DNA of 64,000 bases from positions 891,472 to 955,471 of the forward strand of contig VFFE01007127.1 of NCBI GenBank assembly GCA_008921705.1, read 5' to 3'. The notes under the pieces are model-generated. The model searched no databases, was not told where the DNA came from, and saw nothing but the letters and a program-made list of their open reading frames with translations. The DNA is from Burhinus oedicnemus. Its lineage: Eukaryota; Chordata; Aves; Charadriiformes; Burhinidae. This document shows positions 50,401 to 60,465 of this stretch, piece by piece (the stretch's first letter is position 1; every line of letters starts with the position of its first letter). The position numbers and the translations under genes were made by a program.

Positions 50401-53400
50401 GATCTGAGGAGTCAAAATTGGGAAATCCTTTGAAGTGGTGACGTTCCCAAACAGAGCTGGGATTTGCAGTGCAGCAGCGATGGCTGTGTGCATCTCCTCT
50501 CCCTGCTTTCTGCAGGGTAGTTTTGGGAACAGGCACAGGACAGCACTAAGATAGTATCTGAGTCCCAGCAACACACTGCTCTTGAGTGAGGCTCGTCCCT
50601 TCTCTCATGCTGTCTCAAGAGTTTCCCTTGACAGCCTTTCTGTTGACTTTCAAAGGTGCGTGTTCTGCTGTAGGCAGCAGTCCCTCGGACTGGAAGTACA
50701 AGCAGTTAAATTTTGCTAAGACACTCATGTTTCAACACAGCAAATGCTTCTTTCCAACCAAACCAACAGGAGCCTTATGGTCCAAATTTGCCCTTCTTCC
50801 CTACAGCTCCTTCATCAGCATGACTGACTCCTAGAAACTCTCTGCTTTCCTGGGCTCGGTTTAGATTTCAGTCGACTTTCACGGCGCTGAAGAGGCTTCA
50901 CTCTGCTGTGCAAACTGTCCATGTTTTCCTACATTTCTTGGCTATTGTTGTTGGCCATGGCTAGTTTGTTAAAAAAAACCAAACCATATTCTGCATTTCT
51001 GTATCTGCTGCAAGTGAATTTCAGTGGAAAGCTTGAGAGTGGGTGAAGGAGCAGAAGCAGCCTCCATACAGGCTCCTATGTACGTGTAAATATTTGAAAG
51101 GTCATTCAGTTATTCATACAGTATGTTCTGCCAAGCTTTGTGCAGAAAACACTCACCTTTTTTGGTGTCTCCTAATAAATCTTTTGAGGTTTGCGAATGT
51201 AGCAGCAGGCAGTCTTGTTCCCTTTTGCAGCTAAATAATCCATTGTTTGCTTGTTTGTTTGTTTCCTGAGCAAATCGGGCCTAGGAACAAAAATATCATT
51301 AATGGGAGGTAATTGCAGATGCACATAGTGAGCAACAAGGGCAGGTTATGAACAAACCTGGGGATGGAAAAGGCAAAAGGGATAAGATTTTTATATGGTG
51401 ACTAAGTTCCAGAAATATGTTGTTTTCCTGTTGTGGCAAGCAGCAACCCACTAATTGGGCAAATCTCCTGCGGTTTGCAATGGGCAGGGTCCCGGTCTGA
51501 ACTGTGGAACAGGACTCTCCCTTGCCCTCAAACAAGGTGAATTTGGCTCTGGATGTGAACTACTCTTGTGGAGTGTACCTCTCTCTCCTGGCCTGACCTG
51601 ATCCCGGGTTGGCCTCTGTGCTGGAAGGTGACCAGCATTTTCCAGCGTCCTCAGTGCTTTGGAGTCCAATGGACATCCACAAATACGTGTGCTGATGCTG
51701 CAGGAGTCTGGAGACATGTTCCAGTGGCACATTGTTGGTGCTTGTGCCTGCACGTAGGTGGATCCCCCATGTCTCTGAAGCAAAGACTCCCAAAGCTGCA
51801 GGAGCTTTGAGGCAGACGTGTTGTAGGACACACCTCAAAGTCTGGGTGTACCCCAACTGTCCTTTCTATTTTGGAGGCCATCTGGGTCATGGTTTCCTCA
51901 GTGATGTGGAGGCAGTTCTGACTGCTTTCGCAAAAGGGATTCCTCTCTGCTAACGAGCTGTTTATGAGCAAGGTACCTTGTCCAAGTTGCTCATCCAGGA
52001 GAGGGAATCATCCCATGTATCTCAGACTGGACACCCAGGGTGGGATTTAGCTCCAGATTAAGGAGCAGCATTTTGGTGTCAGATGGGGATATCTCTCTGT
52101 GCTGATGGTGGAAGCTGTTAGGAGAAACAATGGAGATGTGTCCCTTAGAGCCAAGAGGGGGATGGAGCTGGTGCCTTTTGAGTGGCTGCTCTAAGGTGAC
52201 CTAAACAGCTTCCAGCTTCCACTGTTGGGCCAGATCTTCACAAAATGTGTTCACAATTTAGACACCTGGCACAAAGTAGACACTAAAAAGTGTCCTAATG
52301 AGGAGTTGAATCCCATATTTAATTTTACAAGGCTAGGTCAAGGTGGGAGGGATCTCTCCATTAATCATTCATATGAATAACAATTAAACAGAAGTAGTGG
52401 TTTATTATTTTACCTTTGTTGGATTAAGATTTAGATGAAACTGCTGCCTTATTTAAAACCAAAGGATGGTCTTGTTCTTGCATAGCTTTGTGAGTAAAAG
52501 CTAACACAGCAGCTTCCTCTATCCAGCTGAATGAAAACAATAGTCTTTTACCTCTGTGAGCACTTAAATATACTCAAGATTATTATTTTTTATGTCTGAG
52601 TAAAGCAGAAGGCATGTAAAGTAATGTATAAAATATAGTAAGGTATATCTAGAAGGAGGCTGTATGGACATCAAGCATAGCAAACCTGATATAAAATATA
52701 ATGAAAGAATAAAGCAGGTAACAGGGCAGATATAAATCCTGGTGCAATGAATAAAGCATGTCACATAATGGCGATAAAAAAAGTAGCAAATGGCAAAACA
52801 CACATCAGCATAGACATAAAGCATAATGAACTGATGGATGAAAGTCACATTAATGAATAGATTGCTCTTGTCACTCAGAATAAGCAAAATGATCATTTTG
52901 TCTTCTGAGCCCTCAGAGAGCGTCTGGCTACACAGGACTATGGGAAGGGTTTTCTAGTTTTCTTACTCAGAAACTAATAATATCTGGCACTTGCAAATAC
53001 TTTTCGCTGAATATTATCATCAGGTCTTAAAACTTGTCATGTTGAAAACCTTTATTGCTGAGCTTAGCAAGGCTTTGCACAAAGCAGGCATAGGCTGGAG
53101 ACCTAGGAGAAAGACAGGTCAGCATGGCTCGCAGACCTTGGGGAGCGAGGCTGGGAGTATCATGAAATCCAGCTATGTTGCTACTGCAATATCCCAATCC
53201 ACAGCCACGTCTCCGTGGTACTCACTTGCACAAATACTTGTTCCTCAAATATCCTGGGTGAAACACAATCTGCTCAATAAGATGTAGGTAGAAAAGCATA
53301 AATGGGCTAACTTTCTCTGGGGTATTCTTTTTCACCTTTGTTAAAAACATATTTGGAAGTATACTTTTAAATCTTGGTGATGTAATTCACATGTTATACT

Positions 53401-53680
53401 GGGACTGTTTCCAAATGCAAGGTTTCACCTTTACACCACTGTTTGGAGACAAGAAGCTTTATGGATGGAACAGAAGAACCCCAGTAATTGCCCCTAGAGA
53501 GCAGGAAACACCCCCCTGCAAGACCAGAGCTGCAGTGGGGTTCAGCTGGATGGACCAGGGCAGAGATGTTAATAAAGCACTGGCTTGTAAAACTCACTGA
53601 TCGCAGAGTATTGTTGCCTATGAGTGCCCTTCACCTCAATCCAAGGTAGGACCCCAGGACACAGAGCTCTGGTCCTAGAA
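47445..53680. other. Intergenic, no gene seen
   Basis: A purine-rich, AATAAAGCA-studded stretch at about 52590-52880 is the only textured segment; the rest is unremarkable. Confidence 0.55.
48571..48582. repeat. A12 tract
   Basis: Twelve A after AAATTTGG. Confidence 0.9.
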
Positions 53681-53689
53681 CACAAGCAG

Positions 53690-54368
53690 GTGCAATTCCT
53701 CATTCTTCAATCCAACATGAGCCGGCAATGTGTGGTTGCAGCCCAGAAGGCCAACCACATCCTGGGCTGCATCAAAAGAAGCGTGGCCAGCAGGTCAAGT
53801 GAGGGGATTCTGCCCCTCTGCTCTGCTCTCCTGAGAGACACACACACACACACACATCCCGAGTACTGCGTCCAGCTTTGGAGCCCCCAGCATAAGAAGG
53901 ACATGGACCTGTTGGAACGGGTCTAGAGGAAGGCTACGAAGATGATCAGAGGGCTGGAGCACCTCTGCCATGAGGACAGGCTGAAAGAGTTGTGGTTGTT
54001 CAGCCAGGAGAAGAGAAGGCTGCGGGGAGACCTTAGAGCCCCTTCCAGCATCTGAAGGGGCTACAGGAAAGCTGGAGAGGGACTTTTTACAAGGGCATGT
54101 AGTGATAGGACAAGGGGTAATGGCTTCAAACTGGAAGAAGGGAGATTTAGATTAGATCTCAGGAAGAAATTTTTCAGTCCGAGGGTGGTGAGACGGTGGC
54201 CCAGGTTGCCCAGAGAAGCTGTGGCTGCCCCATCCCTGGAGGTGTTCAAGGCCAGGTTGGATGGGGCTTGGAGCAACCTGGTCTAGTGGGAGGTGTCCCT
54301 GCCCATGGCAGGGGGTTGGAACTGGATGATCTTTAAGGTCCCTTCCAACCTAAACCACTCTATCAGTC
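53690..54368 (+). mobile_element. CR1 LINE, last ~680 bp, disabled
   Basis: This is the longest CR1 copy here. It keeps coding for the C-terminal part of ORF2: KANHILGCIKRSVASRSSEG, then EYCVQLWSPQHKKDMDLLER, RLDLRKKFFSPRVVRRWPRL and PSLEVFKARLDGAWSNLV. It then has the 3'UTR with GATGATCTTTAAGGTCCCTT and a short terminal ACTCTATCA. Stops occur within the frame (TAG at about 53923, and later TGA and TAG codons). A CA microsatellite replaces the codons just before EYC. It is a 5'-truncated dead copy in the same orientation as LAPTM5. Confidence 0.95.
53837..53857. repeat. (CA)n microsatellite inside CR1
   Basis: About ten CA units lie between LLRD and EYCVQLW in the CR1 reading frame, where other CR1 copies encode a short V-R-P-H-L type linker. 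The repeat therefore grew within the element after insertion. Confidence 0.9.
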
Positions 54369-57300
54369 ATGGCCATCTGACTTCTGGAGAAAGCCCGACG
54401 TGCTCCCCTGCCCCCCACAAGGCTTTCATTTGTGATCTGGCAAGAGGCAGCAACAGTTCAGTGACTGCACATCTTCTCGCTCCTGTTGCATCCTTTGTTA
54501 GCTGCATTTTTACAAACCTCCTTTTGTAAACAGATTTGAAAGGAAAGTGCATTTCGTTTAATTAGGAGGCTCTACAAGCAGAAGCCATTTGTCAGCCACT
54601 TACCCAAACTCTCCCTTTTCCCTGGCAGCAGCAGATGCCTGAGCCCAACTGGTTTGCAGCAGGAATTTGCGGTAGCAGACCCAATGCCAGCCTCTGCCGG
54701 AGATTTATTGCTCTGCTGGCATGCAGCACTTCTCTCATTAAGGCGCTCATATTGTTGTTTGGCTTCTTCTAAAGTGCAAATACATGAAGCAATGCTTTGG
54801 AGGAAGCCAATTAGGAAGGACAGCAGAAACATTTCTCACTGGCTGGGGCCAGGCCCAGGACTAAGCAGGATCAGGGCTGTGTGGAAATTAGTAGCCTGTT
54901 ACAAGAAGGGTGTTAGAGGTTTGTGTGCAGGAAGCTTAAGGACAAGACAGCTCTGTTGTAGGCTGGTTGTTTCTCTGGGAAAAGCTTCTTAATTTCTTTG
55001 TACTTTGCTTCCTCATCTGTGAAGGCAGCACAGGCTTTTTAGACTAAAATTTTTGTCTTTCTAACCTGACCTCTTGCTTTCAGGATTCTCACTTCTTCCA
55101 TAATTGTCCTTATACAGACCAATGCATGCCTGAAACGATGTCTGATTTAGGCATAAAGATTTAGACAGGGAACGTGCGGCTGTGTTAATACCCTTCTGAG
55201 CAATGCAGGCAATTTGGCAGCTCTGATTTATCCCCAGTGGCTGTCCTACACCCCGGCTCGACTCTGCTCCCATCGAGCAGCAGCACACCCAAACCTGGGA
55301 AGCTCTTTGCTGCCGCAGGCGCAAAGGAGAGCGGCACGTGGCTCGTCTCAGCCTCTCCTCGTGCTGTCTCTGAAGGAGGTGTCTTGATGGGAGATGCTTT
55401 CTGACGGCAGCAGGTTGTGAATCGAGCCAAAGGACCGAGACCTCTCAAATGAGAGGTCCCACCTGGGGTTGCTTCCAGGAAGGAGTCAGGGGCCAGGCTC
55501 TGCAAAGCATATAAAATATATGTCCATAACTCCATGAAAAAAACAAGGCTGTGTTCCTTAGAGCAGACTGGCTTCCTACAAGGCTGATCTTTCAGCAATG
55601 GTCTGGGTGTCTGAAGAGGCTGGTATGCAGCCCACTGAAAGGGGCCACTCAGGATGATGCTGTAAGCCAAATACGCAGTGGCATTCAGGACTATCTGAAG
55701 CCAATGGCCCAGCCTGGGCCACACTTTCTATTTGTTTTTACACGTTGTGAGCTAAGTTTGGGTATGGTATGCTCAAACACACAAGCAACCTCTGTCTGCC
55801 TCTTAAAAGGACAGGGGGGGATTGCGAAGGGAAAGTACACTTTTCAAGCACAGTCAGGTTCAAATTATGAACCAGCTTTTCATATTAACAGGAAATACCT
55901 GATCCTCCTGCACCTTCGTTCGGCTGGGCCCACAACATGGTTTTGAGGGGAGGCAACCCCCAAAGAAAATATGTTTCATGTGGAGAAAGTAAAGCAAAGC
56001 CTGTATTTGCAACTGATTAGTAAATGAAAGATGCTTAAACAGACCAATTTTTAAAACCAAATATTACTTTTGACCCCAGTTCCCCAAAGATGTTCCAGAC
56101 ATTGTTGTGGTTTGATGTAGCTCTAGCTGCTCCAGGGTGCTGATAGATGCAGGGCTTGATGCTTGTGTTGCCTTCAGTCCTCATCTATGGTCTCCTGCTT
56201 TCCCTGTGTGTGAAGAGATTTCAATTTTGTGTTGTACTATGGATCCACCAGTGAATCCTTGCAGCTGGATTATGTTTTTTAATAGTAGTTAGAGGCTATG
56301 CTGAAAAATGTACTAGAACAACCTCATTTGTAGCCTGAAAAGCACAAGCCATTGTAGTGACAACGAACAGTGATGTCAGAATGTTATCAGTTATTAGCCA
56401 CAAGTGATTTGGTTCAAAAGCGACCCCAAAGTTGTAGGATTTAGGCTAAACCTAGTCTGAGGTCCACTAAAACTTATAGCAACTGTTCATCATTTATCTC
56501 CCATTCCTTCCTGATGGTTTCATGGAGGCTAGCAAGCAAGAGCTCTGAAGCACTGGAGTAAAGTCTATATACCTAATACTGCTTGGAATAAAATAAAAAA
56601 TAAACCCCCTGCCTGTAAGTGTGTGTGCATAACATTGCTGCACTGTGTCTGGAGGGGGAAAAAAATAAACACTCCTCTCGGAGATAATATTCAAGCAAAC
56701 CTGCCTCTCCTCATGTCCAGAGCTGCTGTTTCTGCCCCACAAGAGTTGCTTTCCTCTTCCAGGAGATATTGAGTAAGGAGACAAAAGTTGTGTAGTCTAA
56801 AATGCTCATTTTTCCAGTATAAACTGTATCTCTAGTAAGGGGGCTTTCTTGCTGTATCCTCATGGACCAAACTTAAATTAATGGGGCTGTAGGTGTCTGC
56901 TGCCCCAGCACTGGACATCTCTGGAGCCCTGGAGGGACGATGGCCATCTGGCGCTGTGCTCAGTGCAGGCTGTCACTGTGGAGCCACACAGGGGACAGAG
57001 CTGTCTCTTTCGGGCAGGACAATTTTTAGGCTTGGGGACTAATATTAGGCATTTGCACTCATTCAGCTGGAGTCGTGACCACAGGAAGGCAAAGTTTTCA
57101 CAGAGCTATGAATATCACAGAGGCTGTGGTCAGGGCAAGGGCTCCAAGGCCAAGGCAGATGGCAGGGCACCATCCTGCTCTGCTCTGCACGTAACCCCGG
57201 ACAGGTAAAGGGGAAAATGGCAGAAATATCTCCCGTCCTACGTAATAGGGAGGTCAGTGCACAGTTCAGACTAGACAGCAAGGTCTTGACCCCTACACAA

Positions 57301-58472
57301 GCCCTAATCTCACCTAAAAGTGGGGGAAATTAAAACAACAGGAAAGATTGACAGTGTGCTGAGTTTCTCAAAGTTAATAAACACCCAACAGCAGTGCTGA
57401 GATCACAAAATGTTTCCAGGAGACGTGGCTATTCTTGTGTTTTGCTTAAAAAAAACACAAAACCCCAAGCCCAAAAACACAATCCTACAGCAATGACACT
57501 TGAAGCAAAGGAAGATGAACCCCCTCAGTGGTTAAAGAGCTTTAAAAATATTTCCTGTCATACTTAAAGAAAGATCGATAGAACTATATGGCTTTAAAAC
57601 AAATAGGAGATCACATTTTGGAGGCTTCAGCCCAAACCCTTCAGCACTGTGATAATGTATGACAAAATTTTTACCTCTGTAAATAAACAAAAACTATCTG
57701 GAAGGAGCATTTCCCAGCTGCTGCCGTGGATTTGCCTTTGCATATGAAGGCAGGAAGCTGCAGGAGGTGACTTGTAACAGGAGACCCATAACTATACTCT
57801 GTAGAAGCTACTTTATTTCCCACCCTAAAAAGAGGCAGAATCTGCAAAAACTCATACTGGGGAGGAGTGAAACCAAACATACTTCAAATTTACTCTGCGT
57901 AAAAAAATGTATCCTTGAAATCTGGAGCTGTTCAGAAGCCAGGCAGGTTTTGAGTGGATTGTAGAAATATAACTTACAGTGATGCCATCTTTTGCCAACG
58001 CTCTAATTTCAGCGTCTATAAATTTCATGTTTTCCTTGCAATGAAGTCTCTCCTTGTAAACTGAGCAGCCTGTGAATCCACAGGCACAAGTTACCTTCCC
58101 AGCTCTCTTCTGGCCAGCAGCATGGCCATGAACCGGGGCATTTCTGCACACATTTCTCAGTTTCCTGTTTGTAGAAATGGGATAATGATGCCTGCCTACC
58201 TCTGCAGAGCCCGCTAAGGCCCCTGGATGGGAAGCTGTGTAGAAAGAAAGCAGATCTCTCTAGTCTTGATGAGCATGAATTACTATGGGCTCAGCAGTGT
58301 GGTCTCAGCTGCGCTTGCAAGGAGATTTTTCAGCTGGAGTTGAAGCCATGGACTTGGACCAAAATAAAACACACCAAACTGACCACGGGCTGAACCACCC
58401 AGAGCTGACTGAAAACCGACTCAACTTCCACTTTCTCCCAGGATGCTCAGTCTTCTAGTGTCTGTCTTTTGG

Positions 58473-58493
58473 TTTTTTTTTTTTTCTTTTTTT
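58473..58493. repeat. T-rich tract
   Basis: T13, C, T7. Confidence 0.9.
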
Positions 58494-58844
58494 GCATTTG
58501 AGCATTTCTCTCGAACTGGTGGAAGGTGGAGAGCACAAGCAATCCACGGCAGGGTGAGCTCTGACTCAGAGCTGGTCCCCCAGTGTTCCCCAAAGCTGCT
58601 TTCAGCCTCCTGCCAGCTACAGGGCAGGAGTTGCACTGCTGTCATCAGGTTTCTGAAGAATGAGTCCATATTCTTCCCCAGCTTGTTATGAGATGGGCTA
58701 AAATGAAGTGTAATCACTAAATAGTGCAAAAAAAAGAAGAGAATCCTTTCCCTTTTCTTCTTCCGTTCAGCTGCACTTAGCTCTTATTTGCAAATGGTTT
58801 CCCACAAATGCAAGACTGAAAAACATAGAGGCATCCTTAAATGG

Positions 58845-58859
58845 AAAAAAAAAAAAAAA
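58845..58859. repeat. A15 homopolymer
   Basis: Fifteen A followed by GAGAG. Confidence 0.92.
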
Positions 58860-60274
58860 GAGAGAACCATGTGACTTCAAAACCTGGGACTTAAGTAATA
58901 AACTGTCAGATTTGGTGAGATTCCAAAGAAAACCATGGGAATATGCAACAGGACCCAACTGCACTGACCCTGCCCTGCCCTGAAATGTCTTTGTGCTGCA
59001 GAGATCCCTGGCTCTGGAGGAGGACCCTGGACATAAAGGCATGGCCAACCTTTTATGGACCATCTGATTTAAGTTATAAGTTGACCCTGTCTCAGATGCA
59101 GTGTCTCTAGGGGCATTCAGCTACTTGTATTTCATACCATTGCTGCCCAAAACTCCTGACTTTCTCTAAAAACACATGACTGTGGAACTTCCATGGCATT
59201 TGGGAACATTCACTCAGCCAGATTGAAGCTTTCCAGCACACCTCCCGTAACGCTGCTGGATGTGCACTACTCAGTACAGATTTGGAGGACTACAGAACAG
59301 CTATTTCCTGGCATTGAGGTGGAATTTGTGCATTTAGTTTCATAAGAACCATCAAGAAAACCCTCTGCCTGAGTGCTGTAGGGCCCTGATGCCACGCTGG
59401 CTAGGAACACTCCTGGAAGCACGAAACAATAAACTCAGTGAGTACATTTGGGATGCTGAAACGAGGCATGCTGGCACACAAGTCCCTTGAGCGCTTGTCT
59501 GAGTGCACCCAACTCTCTCATTACATTTACCTGCATTTACCTGCTGGAGAGCTGCCACCCTGCTGTGGCAGACCAGACCTTTCCCAGGAAGCCAGAAACT
59601 CAGGTCTATCTGCTCCACAGAAGGTCTAAAGGATGACTTTTCTGTCCCATAGAGTGGGGAAAAGGGGAAAAGAGAAGAAAAAAAATGGTTTTGATGAGAA
59701 TGGTCATAAATATATAGTGAAAAACACATTTTAGTAAGTTCAAGCAGGGGTAGACAGTCTGATGTCCTGCACAGTGGCCAAGTCACTGGCTGACTAACGT
59801 AAATCACATCAGCTGTCTGAGGAACTGGGAGCAAATCTGCAGATCTCAGCCAACAACCCTGACCCTTGGAGTCCCACCACCCTCCTGGTCCCAGAGGCCA
59901 GGGCTGCTCGAGCATCTGCTCCCAGGAGCGCTTCCAAGGAATGGTGACTTTGTTGGCAAGGAACGAGCTGCTTCAAACGAAGGAATTTGGATGTCTCACT
60001 GCAAAAACAGTGGGTCAAGTTGAAGGTGAAATTCTTGGCCCCCTGCTTTTGTTTCTGATGATTTTTGTAGGACAAAACTGCGCCCTGCTTCGGAGCCCTC
60101 CTCTCCCCGTACGTCTCACCCACTGGACACCACCTGCCCGAAGCAGCATTTGTGCTGACATGTGGGATGTGCAAGCAGTCAAAGATCTGTTAGAAAAGCA
60201 ACACAATTTTGCTTTCTTTATTATTGAGAAATCAAAGACCTCATGTGACTTTGTAGATGACTTAACACATTTAT

Positions 60275-60378
60275 AGACCAGGAAGGAAGTTGAGCGGCAC
60301 TGCTCGCTTCGCTTTCCTGTGGGGCGGTTGCTGCAAATTCGACCTCCTTAACTCACAGCTGTGCAGAACGATCGGAAA
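60275..60378 (+). promoter_or_regulatory. LAPTM5: Probable LAPTM5 core promoter and 5'UTR
   Basis: The 100 bases before the start codon contain two overlapping ETS cores (AGGAAGGAAGT at 60280-60290), a further reverse ETS-like core (TTTCCTGT at 60313-60320) and a GC box (GGGGCGG at 60321-60327). No TATA box sits at a useful distance. Tandem purine-rich ETS sites in a TATA-less promoter are typical of myeloid and lymphoid genes driven by PU.1 or related factors, and LAPTM5 is blood-cell specific. The transcription start is not visible directly. I infer it lies at about 60290-60350, which would give a short 5'UTR with no upstream ATG. Confidence 0.5.
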
Positions 60379-60465
60379 ATGACTGCCCAAGCCACCACTG
60401 AGCCCCCCAAATGTTGCTTCTTCAACATCAAGACAGCAACAGTCGCCCTAGGGATCTTCCACATG
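60379..60465 (+). CDS. LAPTM5: LAPTM5 first coding exon (partial gene, 29 codons)
   Basis: This exon encodes the N-terminus of lysosomal-associated protein transmembrane 5, a five-pass protein of late endosomes and lysosomes in blood cells that is known to promote lysosomal loss of antigen-receptor components and to bind NEDD4-type ubiquitin ligases. The 29 residues read MTAQATTEPPKCCFF and then NIKTATVALGIFHM. They align without gaps to the first 29 residues of human LAPTM5 as I remember it, sharing the CC pair, FN, AT, AL and the I-x-H end. Residues 19-29 are the hydrophobic beginning of the first membrane segment. The start ATG has A at -3. An in-frame GTG six codons upstream is not expected to be used. 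The exon ends in phase 0 at ATG|GTAAGT, an ideal splice donor. Paralogues LAPTM4A and LAPTM4B have a longer, different N-terminus, so LAPTM5 fits better. The remaining exons lie beyond the window. Confidence 0.85.

Larger units (their letters stand above)
54370..60270. other. Region upstream of LAPTM5, no gene seen
   Basis: No coding exon recognised. Frames up to 187 codons (59352-59915, minus) and a frame at 59866-60276 on the + strand reach the LAPTM5 promoter but have no coding character. Distal enhancers of LAPTM5 may lie here; none can be pinpointed by eye. Confidence 0.55.

Noticed and set aside
55185..55724. 179-codon minus-strand frame
   Set aside because: No recognisable domain and no supporting splice or poly(A) context.
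59352..59915. 187-codon minus-strand frame
   Set aside because: Longest frame in the window but no domain, no codon bias and irregular composition; expected by chance in 64 kb of moderate GC.
1..60270. SDC3 3' coding exon
   Set aside because: The highly conserved syndecan membrane and cytoplasmic tail was looked for in the + strand frames and is absent.
59866..60276. 136-codon frame ending at the LAPTM5 promoter
   Set aside because: No coding character; it runs into the region expected to be promoter.
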